Of a DNA stretch of 34,045 nt, positions 21,563 to 33,120 are shown piece by piece; position 1 is the first letter of the stretch, and every line of letters begins with the position of its first letter. This stretch comes from Schoenoplectus triqueter. Its lineage: Eukaryota; Streptophyta; Magnoliopsida; Poales; Cyperaceae. The DNA is taken from positions 1 to 34,045 of the forward strand of contig CAXKVV010001839.1 in the NCBI GenBank assembly GCA_964058805.1. The letters run 5' to 3'. Position numbers and translations under genes: made by a program. A model generated the notes under the pieces. It was not told the origin of the DNA and made no database searches. It saw only the letters and a program-made list of their open reading frames with translations.

Positions 21563-22555
21563 ATGTACCAATTGGTGAAAATGCCTATTTTCTATTTATT
21601 GTTCCTCATCTTCTTCTCACACCTCACTCTTTCTTCCTCACTTGACTGCAATGCAGTTGACCGTAGAGCACTCCTAAATGTAAAATCTGAGTTTGGAAAT
21701 CCACCTGAGCTCTCGTCATGGCTGCCAGCCACCAACTGTTGCACCTGGTCGAATGTGTACTGTAACGATGCCGGCCGTATAGACAGCATCTATTTCATTT
21801 CCCTCAATGCAATTTCTTCTACAATTCCGAAGTCCCTGGGCAACCTTACTGAGCTAGAAGTTATCCAACTACAAACCTTACCAGGCCTCTATGGTACCAT
21901 TCCTCCTTCCTTTTCTAAACTAACCAAACTCGAGATACTCTTCATAACTAATACTTCTGTCTCCGGTCCCATACCGGATTCCCTCTCCTGTACCAATCTC
22001 AGTGCACTAGATCTTTCAAACAACAAGTTCTCAGGCCCCATACCATTGTTTCTGACAAAATTGGCCAATCTCCGGTTCATAGATCTTAGTGGGAATAGCC
22101 TCTCCGGTACAATCCCTTCTGGTCTACTTCACGGGACTGATCGTTTCCTATACCTACCCCGCAATAAACTCACAGGAGAGATACCAAAGGATTATGGAAA
22201 TGAAGATATTAACGAAATTGATTTGTCACACAATGGACTAACCGGTGATGCTTCATTTTTGTTCGGTATTACAAAACCGATGACCAAGATCGACTTGTCA
22301 TGGAATCGGCTAGAATTTGACCTGACCCGAATTGTGTTTCCGCATCATTTGAATTATTTGGACCTGAGCCACAACAGGATAAAGGGAAAAATTCATAAAT
22401 CACTCCAAGATGTGAATCTGCGTTTCCTGAATTTGAGTTACAATGAGTTGTGTGGGGAGATACCGAACCGAAGGTACATGGTGTATCACACTGCTGACTC
22501 CTACATTCATAACAAGTGCCTCTGTGGTACCCCATTGCCACCCTGCAAGCCATGA
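21563..22555 (+). CDS. Polygalacturonase inhibitor (PGIP)-like LRR protein
   Basis: This is a secreted leucine-rich-repeat protein of the type that binds and inhibits fungal cell-wall polygalacturonases. It is intronless, 330 aa, the usual PGIP length. A signal peptide spans about residues 1-27 (a second ATG at 21581 would give a more compact one). The N-terminal cap follows: LDCNAVDRRALLNVKSEFGNP and the cysteine motif NCCTWSNVYC. About ten LRRs of the xxLxLxxNxLxGxIP type lie between residues ~75 and 300 (LDLSNNKFSGPIP, IDLSGNSLSGTIP). The PGIP-like block LEFDLTRIVFP and the C-terminal cap CLCGTPLPPC close it. The reading frame is intact. Inhibitory activity cannot be told from sequence, since PGIP specificity rests on a few concave-face residues. 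A broken duplicate lies 1 kb downstream. Confidence 0.9.
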   Translation: MYQLVKMPIFYLLFLIFFSHLTLSSSLDCNAVDRRALLNVKSEFGNPPELSSWLPATNCCTWSNVYCNDAGRIDSIYFISLNAISSTIPKSLGNLTELEVIQLQTLPGLYGTIPPSFSKLTKLEILFITNTSVSGPIPDSLSCTNLSALDLSNNKFSGPIPLFLTKLANLRFIDLSGNSLSGTIPSGLLHGTDRFLYLPRNKLTGEIPKDYGNEDINEIDLSHNGLTGDASFLFGITKPMTKIDLSWNRLEFDLTRIVFPHHLNYLDLSHNRIKGKIHKSLQDVNLRFLNLSYNELCGEIPNRRYMVYHTADSYIHNKCLCGTPLPPCKP

Positions 22556-23590
22556 TTTCACATTCCTGAGACTGACAGTAGTTGAATAATATGAGTATCA
22601 TGGCAGGAAAATAATAATAGTTCACAATGTCCCGCTGTTTAAGAATAAGTGTTATGTTGTTTTTATTTGGTATAATTTCTCTCTATTAGAACATGGTTTC
22701 AGTAGAATCGGCTTTTCTTTTACATTGATCTACCAGAAAACAGATAGCTTTTGCTCTTCAATTTCGATCATATGGAATTCATTAAAGAAAACAATAATAA
22801 CATTAGTCTTTTTTTAAATGATACAACAACGTGCTGGGCACCTGACAGATTGCTGAGAAGGACGCGCCCAAAATAATAAGCAAAAGGTTTTCGTGGGTGT
22901 TACCCACATATGTGCCTCAATTTAGCATCAATGAATTCTGTAAAGTACAAACAAAAGCAGCAATAGGGCGACTTTTCATTCCAACTTCTGTACCAACTCA
23001 AATTCATTTGATGAAAGAGAGAAAATGAAAAGAAGTAACATTCTGGTATTAAATTTATGGCGAAATTGGGTGATATTTCCCCTATATAATTTAAGCTAAT
23101 TAAAATGAATCCAAAATTGAGTAACAAATATTTTCGGCGAACTTACTTTTTTTTTCATCCTCTATGACCTCCCTTTATATAATCTAAGAATCTATTCAAG
23201 ATAAAATGTGGATCAACGACCAACAAAACACTAGAGATAAGGCTTTATTGAGCGCACTAAACAATGAATAAATATGTGATTAATTCCAAGATAAATGTGG
23301 ATCACTCAACAAACAAACAAAAAAAGAAAAATCTGAAGACGCTCCGAGCTACATAAATATTAAATACTGTCATTTCTCAAAAAAAAAATCTAGCTAAATA
23401 TTACTAAAACTTTCTTTTTCCCGGTTTCTTTTCCTTCCCCTTTTTTATATGCAAATGCAGCTAACAACCTAAAACAAATTCAAAATGTAGTGTGCTGCTA
23501 CAGTCTGATAGAATACAGTGAAACGCTACTTATCCTTTACATGGAGATTGAGAGCACGTGATAAGCCAAATGACAACAGCGGTCACTCGA
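22556..23590. other. Spacer between PGIP gene and its pseudogene
   Basis: The first ~200 bases are 3' flank shared with the pseudogene. The rest is AT-rich without gene structure. AAGATAAA(A)TGTGGATCA appears twice, near 23199 and 23289, each followed by similar CAACAAA runs. Confidence 0.4.
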
Positions 23591-23591
23591 G

Positions 23592-24214
23592 TGACCTTAC
23601 TGAGCTGTAAACCATCATACTGCAAAACATACCGATACCGGGTCTCTATGGTACCATTCCTTCTTCCTTTCCTAATCTCACCAAAACTTAATTTACTCTA
23701 TATATAACTAATACTTCCATCTCTGGCTCAATACCTAACTTCCTCTCCATACCAGTCTCACTCCATACATAGCTTCCTCTCCCATACCAGTCTCAGTAAA
23801 CTAAATCTTTCTAACAACAAGTTATCAGACCCCATACTAGTCTCTAACAAAGTTGTCCAACCTTCGGTATCTAGATCTTAGTGGAAACCACCTCTCTGGT
23901 ACAATACCTCCAGGTCTACTTCACGGAAACTATTGTTTCCAGTATCTATCCCACGATGAACTCACAGGAGTGATACCCGAGGACTATGGAAATGGAGACA
24001 TTAACACAATCGATTTGTCACACAACAGACTAACTGGTAATGCTTCATTTTTGTTTGAAATTACAAAACCAAGGACTAAGAACGATTTTTCATGGAACCA
24101 ATTAGAGTTGGATCTGATGCACACTGTGTTTCCCCATCATTTGGATTACCTGGATCGGAGTCACAACGGAATAAGTGCCTCTGTGGTGCCCCATTACCAC
24201 TCTGCAAGTCATGA
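23592..24214 (+). pseudogene. PGIP-like pseudogene
   Basis: This is a degraded copy of the gene at 21563-22555. It begins at the equivalent of residue ~93 (GACCTTACTGAGCTG), so the signal peptide and N-terminal cap are absent. It carries an early stop (TGTAA right after TGAGC), frameshifts near 23688 and 23860, and a local duplication of CTTCCTCTCCATACCAGTCT (23739-23760 and 23773-23795). About 133 bases equivalent to 22382-22514 are missing, removing the last LRR, with the join at 24173. The C-terminal TGCCTCTGTGG and CTCTGCAAG remain. Homology continues ~260 bases past the stop, so a DNA duplication, not a retrocopy, made it. The longest open remnant is 23853-24224. Confidence 0.9.
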
Positions 24215-25950
24215 ACTTTCTTGATTTCACATAAAAATACTTCGGTTAATTTGAGTGCACGACAGGAAACTAACAATTGTTCGCAATCTCCTGCTCTTTA
24301 TGTTAACTTTGTTTTATTTTATTTTTATAGCTGTTAAGAAATCTATTGTTATGTTGGACTTTTTATATAATTTCTCTGTATCTGAACAAGGTTTGATTAG
24401 AATCAGCTTTTCCTTTACATTTTTGTACCAGTAACAGCCAGATTTGTTCTTGAGTGTCAACTCTGAACTGTAGCATTCACTAATGACAACATGAACAATA
24501 TTCTAGTCCTTTAATATGAATAAAACTACATATAGGGGATACAATATTTTGGCACGTCTGACTGTTGAGCTGGAGATGTACAGTGATATCTTTTGAACAA
24601 GAAGATCAATGAAAATTAAGCATAATTGTAGAAAGTGGTACCTGAATTTCCAATTTGCACATAAGCTGAAAACAAAATCGGGTTTAACAGTCTTGGTTTG
24701 AGTTTCTGAACCCACATATATGCGAATGGTAAGTAAATAAACATGGCCAAAGAAATGAACAGAACTCCAGAAAAATTGAAAACAGGATCTTTAGAAAATC
24801 TCACCACCTTTTTACCTCAAAATATTGCCTTGATACCAGTAACTGGGCCATGATTTATGTTGAAAGGATCAAATTTTATGATCACAAATTTGGTCTCCAA
24901 GTCATTACCTCAACCCTACCACCACCTCTAGACTTCCCTTGGCAGCAAATACAAGTTATTATGCTTGCTATAGCACAAAATAAATCAGAATGGTTCTATT
25001 CTTCAAGTGATAGAGGGATGGACTTGGAACATCAGATCTGGAGTCCAATGCATCACATTGCAACAAGGGAATCAGATGGATTGCGAACACAATATTTGGA
25101 CAGGCAGTGACACTATATTCTTCTTATATTTGTGGGTATGAGTTCAATCTGTGTTACTTGAGGATACAGAAAATTACTTCTACTCTAAACAACACAGAAA
25201 ATTTTGCTTTAGAAAGCAATACAGGTATGATTTAGAACTCCCAGTGTACTTGTGACCAGATAACACAGATATTCGTATTTAAAAAGCAAAATATGGAATG
25301 ATCCCAATCCCATTTTTAGTTTATGATTTACTTTACCATAAGAGGATTTTGAAGAGTCTGTCATACCCACATTAAGATCTAATGTGTGACTCCATTTGTG
25401 CAGGTTCCAATTGGGTATAGTTTAATTCACACCCACCTTTCTTTTATTTATCCTTCAACTCTTCTTTTATTTCTACTATTGGGTATAATTAATTCCCAAT
25501 AGTTTTATGTATACAATCCTTCTCCACATCAAGGGAAAAGACCCATTCTCGTTTGGAAATAATTTCATCATGAGCAGAATGAAGAACGAATTCGATCTGG
25601 AGCTTGATAGAGAGATTTATTTATGACGGGGATGGAACATATAATATTGATGATGGTAATGGACCTAACGGCGATTTATATTTTTTCTTTCCAGGTTTAA
25701 AACAATATCTACACAAAAGAAAATGGAATGCATAAATATCAGAAGAGAAAACCCCCAAAATATATTAAGAATGAGGAGAAAATACCAGTTGAACACTAGG
25801 AAAGTCCGATTAAAACATTGAACCATCTGAAATACGCCTACGTATAACATCTAACCTGTCATTATATCGATCAATAAACTAGTTAGACGAAAACTTTGAT
25901 AACAATCCCTTCAATTTCGCGCTGAAAACAAAACTATTTTGCAAAAAAGC
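24215..25950. other. Intergenic sequence
   Basis: The first ~260 bases are PGIP 3' flank homologous to 22556-22790. Beyond that no conserved protein or RNA is recognised. An 86-codon open frame at 24850-25110 shows no domain. TTGGGTATA occurs twice (about 25411 and 25479) within similar surroundings. Confidence 0.35.
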
Positions 25951-25954
25951 TTAA

Positions 25955-26240
25955 ATTAGGGCAATGGCAGGGGCCGCGCGAACGCGTACCCCCTCAATCA
26001 CAAATTACGACGCCCACTCCACCACTTTGGGCGGATGGTAAGCCAGCGCTCCGCCAAAGTGCAATGGAGGCCACTGACCTAGGCCATGAGCCTTCTTGAT
26101 CGCTCATCGACCCCGTCCAGGTAAGTGATTTTCTTCGTTGTGACCCCGCCCATTTTATAGCCTCCCCACGGACCCGCCTGCTGCTCTTCGTCTCTCGTGG
26201 GACTAATGAGACATGATTTCTGCAGACCGGATACAATCTT
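25955..26240. other. GC-rich island of unknown nature
   Basis: This abrupt GC-rich block lies in AT-rich DNA, with several CpG-containing words (GGGGCCGCGCG, AACGCGT, GACGCCC). On the plus strand an ATG at 25964 opens a 25-codon frame ending at a sequence like GGATGGTAAGC, and a donor-like CAGGTAAGTG occurs at about 26118 with an acceptor-like TTTCTGCAG at about 26218. It could be a relic first exon, a non-coding RNA promoter or part of a transposon. I do not recognise it. Confidence 0.3.
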
Positions 26241-26389
26241 TCTTCCTATTTTTCTCGACTATAACGGTGATTTTTTTGGGCCACTAGTTTGGAAGGCCCT
26301 TTCGGTGTTTGGTCTGTTGGATTAATTTTTTACTTTAAAGGGCCACCGAATCAATTTTCAATCGAATTTGCAACTAGGACTGTGAAAAC

Positions 26390-26800
26390 CGTTTGATCAT
26401 TTATCCGATTCATATCATATCTAATAATAATAAGATGAGTATAAATAAAATTTTATTTTTATTAAATTATTAAATATGAATATGAATAAAAAAAATTCAT
26501 TAACTTATCCAATAAGGGTGGTAAGAGTTATTCTTTATCCGTTATATATACAGTGAAGCATAGATGACAGATGTAGATAATTATATTATAATTTTTTATT
26601 GTTAATTATATTATAATTTTTTTTCATTCTGAAAGCCATTTTGATCATTTATGCGATCTATATCATATCCGATAAGGTATATATGTATGGTTAAAATTTT
26701 AATTTCGTTAAGTTATCAGATGAATATGGATAAAAAAATCATTAATTTATCAGATAAGTATGTGAATAAGAGTGATACCGTACCTTACCCTATCTGTTAA
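26390..26800. repeat. Degenerate direct repeat, ~250 bp period
   Basis: The sequence from about 26393 (TTGATCATTTATCCGAT, TATCATATCTAATA, ATTAACTTATCCAATAAG) recurs from about 26641 (TTGATCATTTATGCGAT, TATCATATCCGATAAG, ATTAATTTATCAGATAAG). Such runs of TATCCGAT/ATCGGATA-like words are seen in degenerate plant transposon termini. Two copies are visible. Confidence 0.55.
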
Positions 26801-27442
26801 CAGTTCTAATTTACAACGCAGACTGTTTCTGAGTTCTGACAATGTATCAAACCATCATCCAAATCCAAGGTCAGTAAATTTTGTACTGAAAATTTCAAAG
26901 GGTTACAACTTTCTTAAAGTTAGTCTCCTTTTTATGAATCAATATAAGTTTGTCGACCATGGATCTGCATGTTTTCGGTATGAAACAAGTAATCCTAACA
27001 AGAGGTGGGACAAGTCGAACGTTAAAAAAGAGAGCAAATTGTTGAAATAAGATTCTAGGTGCTGAAAGATATTAAAAAAAAAATTTAAGCAGGGGCCAGT
27101 TGATCTTATTATCATTGATTAACAATCAAATCACTGTTTGAAAATCTGTCTATGAATAATGAATATCAAGCCGTGATTGATTATTGGCAGTCCGCTTTCA
27201 ACCACAGCAGGATTAGAAATATTTTGGTTCGCCGAGCACAGGAAATTTCAGGAACTATCCCATTCTTAAGTAGATTAAACGAAAAAGGAATTATAAAGAT
27301 CATTTATCAAAATCTTATTTATATCCAAATTAAACTCCATAAATATAGTCTTATATGACAGTTCATAACAAGGTTGACAATTCAGTTGCTAGGACATCTA
27401 GCAAAAACTTCAGTTCTTCGAGTAAGTTTTACTTTCAGATCA
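26800..27442. other. Intergenic and DPE1 3'UTR region
   Basis: This should include the 3'UTR of DPE1 (minus strand, just left of 27443). Short open frames at 26772-27050 and 27152-27358 have no recognisable domain and are taken as chance. Confidence 0.35.
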
Positions 27443-30400
27443 TCAGATACGGTTATACATTGTTAGCATTTCTCTCAACTTTGCAGATTCCGAGTTCAGG
27501 CTGTCAAAAGTAATGGAGCTCGGTATCCTCCACCTCCAGTTTCCTAGCTGTCGAAGCAAAAGCAACAAATACAGACAATAAGATATTTATTTTCAATTGC
27601 ATTCTTTTGAAAAAAATAATTTTATCATTGGGTAATTTGAAGTTGGTGGTTCCAGTTTGGATTTGGTAATATCAAATCCAGAAAGAGCTGCAATGAGGAA
27701 TTGAGGATAAACGTACCAGATTCAGTCAAGGAAATTATGGGGAACCATGTTAGCTATACCAATGACTAGTCGTGTAATGAAGCTAAAATGAAATTAAGAA
27801 TCCAGTAATGGTAAGAGGTTCTAAAGTGAAATGTTACTGATATTGGACACTACAAACAGGAAAATGAAGCAATAAAATACATTAACAGAATATTCACATC
27901 TTTCTAACTGAAATGGAACCAAATTTGAATGCAACTTTTGCCAGTGTCTGATAATCTGAAGAACAAAGTAGGTTTTAATTTTGATGCTGGCCAAAAAATC
28001 AACTCCTGACAGAACTTAAATGATTATGCAATCAGCGAACTAAACAGTCCAAAAGGAAAACAAGCACCAACACAGCCTTCAAAGGGTTGAAATCAAACCA
28101 ACCAGACAAACAACCCTAACTGACCTGCGTAGCAGGGATGTTCATGCGAGCATTACTTCCAAGGCAAAGTACATCTTGCATAGGAAATATGGTTGTTTGT
28201 GCCACTGAAGAGACAGCTGCTTCTATCAATTTCCATGAGATATTTGTCTCACTCCCAAAAGAGATATATTTCTGGACCTATCAGATAAAAACATAAACAA
28301 ATAAGTATGGGTAAACAATAAACAGCAATAGGAAATGTTTGAAATATGTACTTGTTACATGGGAAAAATATACGGTATAAGAGCAAATTCATAATTTAAC
28401 TTTGAATAATTCCATATTCAAAAGTGCTTACAATGTGTTTCTCTCCATCTGGCAAGTGTTCCCACCACCCCAACACCTAAAAAAGTGATTAAAATTCATG
28501 TGTTTAATTAGGTCACTTTGAGAGTAAGCTGCAATTGGGGTTAAACTGCAGATAAAAGAGGAATGAAAAATTGCACAAAATTATCAGGCAAATTTTCACT
28601 TGATAAATGAAGTTCATTGCATCTTTGAATAAAAAGATCTGGTCATTATATGGTTGGAGAAAACAGAGGAATACTTCTAACAAGGTGGAAATTAAGGCTC
28701 ACTGCATAACCAAAGGCAAAATTAGATTAGAATGAGCTCAATTACACAAAAGAAGGCTTCACTAAATCAAATTGGAACCAAGTGTCCATAATTGGGAGAC
28801 ATTGAGCTAAACTAAAGTACTTGGGAGAAACTATATAGTACTTAACTGTGTCATTGTCATGAGTTCCAGTATAAACAACTTGGTCAGCTTCATGATTATG
28901 CAGCAAGTGAGGGTTATCAGAACCACCTCCAAAAGCTAATCCACAAAACATTCATGATATCACAAAACAAAATTAAAAGGTAACTTCAACTAAACTAAAG
29001 AAATACTGCATAGTTCTTGAAGAGTTGTCTAGCATTTGCATGTAGCGCCCAACAATTGCATTATTTTGGGCAATGAAATGTATCATTTAACTTGATTTAG
29101 TATTAGTTTTGACAATTGATACTTGAAAACCATGAAAGATGTTTGAGTATTCCAGACAAGTGTAAGAGAAAAAAAATGGATACTAAATGGCAATGTTAAC
29201 TTAAATGGGTAAATAATAAAGCAATTTCTCAAAAATAAAGGAGAAACTAAAAATGTATGATTACCAAACTGAAGAACTGCCATTCCCGGAGCCCCAATAG
29301 CCTTTCTTAATTGAACAACATCCTCTGTTATTACACCCTACACATTATGAAAGCAAATTTACTCAACAGAATGAAATCATTGACCTAAGTACCTAACATT
29401 GATTGTAATGTGCCTCACATCACTGGGGGAGACGATGTTTGTTTTCTCAAGAGGTATTTAAAAGAAATGGATGCTGTGGTACCAGGCTCTTATTTTGAAA
29501 AAAGAATAATGTACTCTGAAGAATAGTTACACATCATATGTTTTGGCAATCCTTTTGATGACTACAACATACAAATGAAAATTGAGCGGTCCAAATGGTT
29601 GATATTTCAATTCATGTGTGCACTCATAACATGTAGGCAATCTAAATTACGTACAGAATATTCATTATCTATTTCAGTCTAAATGTAAAATAATAACCAT
29701 AAACATCAGATATCTTAAAATTAATACAGACCAGGTCCTCTGCTATGATTTTAATTTTGCCAACAGCTTGAAATAAGGCATCAAAGAAAGCCTTTCTCGG
29801 TCCAGCCTACTGTCAATTGAAAGCAGACAAAAGCACAATAGACTTATTTGTCATTATTCTTTTATTTATGTCATTTTATTTTCAAAATAGAACAAAAATA
29901 GGCATCAAGAGGTGCAGTTTTGTATGAAAAAAAAAGAATCACCTTCCAACTTCCATCCAATGCCACTTTTGCTTCTGCATAAATATATATGTTTTTAGTT
30001 TTTACACATTTAGAAAAGAGTTTCCAAGATAAATAATACAAATTATGGCCCAACAAAGATCACCCGAGCAAAAAATACTCAACTACCAGCCAGTCATGTT
30101 CTATACAAAATTTGTACACAACGCCATATGCATACAGTTTACATTTATTTACATCTATATGTGAAAAACAGCATTGTTGTCATTGGTATGATGTAGAATT
30201 TAGTATCTCTTAGTATATTTACATTTACACAATTTTTCTAGAACACAAGATGATTTTCTCAGGTGATTGATATTATTACTCTTAAAAGTAAATGAATTGG
30301 ATTTGGCAAGGCTTACCAGAAGGGACAGCCCAATAACCTGCAAGTCCACGGAAATGATCTATGCGAAATTCATCATATAAATCAATTGCTCGCGTGATTC

Positions 30401-32759
30401 TCTGAATCCACCAAGTATATCCATCAGCTTTCATAGCTTTCCAGTCATATAAAGGACTTGAAATTACAAACAAGAAGAAAACAAGTTAAGTACAATAAAA
30501 AGCACGGGACAGGTATTATTAACTGAATACACAGGTTTCTTAAAAAACAAAAAAAAAATACTGGATTGGTTGGTACTGATCATTTCCATTTTTAGAATTA
30601 TTACCTGTACATATATTTTTTATGTGAAAAATTCATTTGGAACCAAGAAAAAAAATATACAGTATGGTCTTTCCCAGCAAAGTAAGATACTATTTTAAGT
30701 CAAATTCCCTGATAAATGAGGCAGAATAGAGAGAAAATTGGCACTTTGTGAAAGACCAATAACAGGAAAGGAACACAAGATATCACCAATTAATATTATT
30801 ACTCTTCAGACGACTATGCACGCGAAATCCTGTTTTGCAAGCTAAACATGACACCATTTTAGGACAACAAAATTCTTTCTTTATATTAAATATTACTATA
30901 CAATCTAAGAGTTACTTTAAGATATAAGAGGAATATGCAGAATACATGAAAACAGAAATTTCAGATAAGATATAGTTACTTCATTTTTTTTCCTTTTATA
31001 CCGACCGTCAGCAAATGAGGAAAGAGAGATTACCTGCCCCAAAGCTGCCCAGTTTCACTAAAGGCATCAGGAGGAACACCACTGACAAGAGTTGGAAACC
31101 CATTCCTATCCTGCACAACCATTCCAATAAAATAAATTCAAAATTTACAACAGTAGAAAGCAAACATTTCATATATGTTCCATAAATTTTATAACAAACA
31201 TTTCATGAGGCATAAGCCCAGTGGTTTCTATGTGCTAAACTGCTACAACAAATGCACCAGTCACAAAGTATACCATCTTATTCAAATGAAGAAGGTTGCG
31301 GTGCAACAATACATAAATTTTGCTCTTATGCTACCCTCAGGAAAGATGAAGTTTGTTGCTGACATGTAAATTAGTAGTTTTCTACAGAATTGTTTGTACT
31401 CCTTTAATTCAAGTTGCCGTCCATTATTTCTTGTAACAATAATCCTCTATAGCCCCACTAAAAAAAATGGTTTTGACCATCAAAAAGATCAATACAATGT
31501 ACTATTTCCCTTTTCCTGAACATTGTACCTTTTGGCCTATGATATAGCAAAGAAGCATTTGATAGAAAACATACCCCATAAAAATGGGGTTTCTCACCAG
31601 TAAAAATGACTTCTTATTTGCCCAGACATCAGCACTGTGATAACCAACATATATAGGCATGTCACCCATGATGCTAATCCCAAGCTCATGTGCATAGCTT
31701 CTAACTCTTTGCCATTGCCTTTGAAATAAGAATTGTTGGGCTACAAATATATCTATCTGCATGTACAGGTATAAATTCAATAAAAAAATTGGGCTTATCT
31801 ATGTCGCAATCAGGTACTATATCATCATCTATCATCCCCAATCTTTCTTTTCTTCTATTGTCTTGTTTACTATTCTAATTGTGCTGTCCAACTGTCCAAC
31901 AGAGGCAAAACTAAACATAACTGCTTAAATAGAGGTCCCAACAATGTTTGCTAATAATAAAACAAGGCCAAATTACCTACTTGTGCATTTCTTACTGAGA
32001 ATTTGTCAAAGCTTAGATGAAAAATCAGAGACCAATTGAAGCTGAATTGGCTATTTGGGGCAATTAGCACTGTACAAACAGTAATGTTAAGTGCACATGT
32101 TTCAGCCACTAGTTCAGGTCCTTAACCAAACTTTGATCTTCAGCTCATTTATTGAAGATTGGAAAAAAAATAATCATCAGCATAATTTTTTTACAAAGTC
32201 CTTTTTGGTTTGGTAAACTTCCTCTAGCGCTCCCAGATAGCGGTTTTTCAAAGGTTCTGGCCACAGATACCAAGAAAAGGTCCCAGTGTTATCATCAATA
32301 GCAGCAAACAAAGCTGCATCTTCAAGCCAACCTAAAAAGGAAACAAGAAGTCTCGTAAGATCATACAAATGATAGCAGACTAGCATGGTAACAGTTCTTT
32401 CATACAATTAGAGTTAACCCTAAAAGCTGTAAACTACAAGCTCAAATCAAACAATTAAAGCTCATGATCCCCTAAATTAGCATCAGTTACCCCTACAAGT
32501 GACCCTTTAAGCTGACTTAAAGGAAGAAATTGATAGGCTTTTTGCTAGGTGAATGCTAGATCAAATTAACAAATTGGTAAAACACAATAGAAGTAGAAAT
32601 GTAATATTTCAAATATGCAATTAAATCCATGTAAAATGGACACTACCAAGCCCACTTCTTCGACACTAAATAGTTCTTGCCTGATATTGTGGGGTCTTTT
32701 CGGAAAACATCAAGCTGATTTCTTAGCTCTCCTTTGCTTAAAAGAAGTCTCTCCGCTGC
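27443..32759 (-). CDS. DPE1: 4-alpha-glucanotransferase (D-enzyme), chloroplastic, 3' part
   Basis: D-enzyme (EC 2.4.1.25, GH77) transfers glucan units between maltooligosaccharides, chiefly maltotriose, and releases glucose in the plastid stroma during starch metabolism. Twelve exons were placed on the minus strand: 32681-32759, 32195-32331, 31598-31756, 31034-31110, 30317-30456, 29943-29974, 29732-29806, 29265-29337, 28847-28935, 28432-28476, 28125-28277, 27443-27547. They total 387 codons plus stop, all phases matching, and read continuously against remembered potato and rice sequence. Key residues are present: nucleophile Asp in RIDHFRG, acid/base Glu in IIAEDLG, third Asp in GTHDNDT; also SIMGDMPIYVGYHSADVWAN. 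The transit peptide and roughly 190 N-terminal residues lie beyond the right edge. The first intron here uses a GC donor, and one exon is only 32 bases. The gene appears functional. Confidence 0.95.
32332..32680 (-). other. GC-AG intron of DPE1
   Basis: The exon ends ATATCAG at 32681 and the intron begins GCAAGA. The acceptor TTTTTAG ends at 32332. Joining gives DPTIS-G-WLEDAA, the expected D-enzyme sequence, and no nearby GT donor keeps the frame. CAG|GCAAG is the strong consensus for rare plant GC donors. Confidence 0.85.
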
Positions 32760-32883
32760 CTACAGCAATCAGATTTATACATTAATGTTACCAAAAAAAT
32801 TCAAGATTACTACATTTCTTTTATAGATACTTCATAACACTTTCTAGCAGAAGGGTCCAAATAGCAATTATTGCGCCATCACA

Positions 32884-33120
32884 GCCAGGGGCGGACCTAG
32901 GTGTGGCCAAGGGTTGGCCTCCTGAATTTTAAAAAATAGTGTTTTTGGGCTAAGCTTTTGCTAATTTGACCCCCCCCCCTCCCCCCACGGGAATTAATTT
33001 CTGACCCCCTCTCCCCCAAAATGGTTTGATTAATTTCATTGAGAAAAAAATTAAGACCATAATTAATGAAAGAATTATGCAAAGGTTCCAAAATATGAAG
33101 TCTCATATAGGAAAGTTTTC
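32884..33120. mobile_element. hAT-like transposon terminus in DPE1 intron
   Basis: CAGGGGCGGACCTAGG at about 32886 resembles the common plant hAT terminus CAGGGGCGGA(G/C)CC. It is followed by a C-rich run (about 32971-32987) and T-rich sequence. The complementary end was not found in the window, so extent and completeness are unknown. Confidence 0.45.

Noticed and set aside
24850..25110. 86-codon open frame in the region between the PGIP pseudogene and DPE1
   Set aside because: No domain, no conserved motif, and composition like the surrounding DNA.
28742..28951. Separate small minus-strand gene
   Set aside because: It is a DPE1 exon (28847-28935) with intron read-through on both sides.
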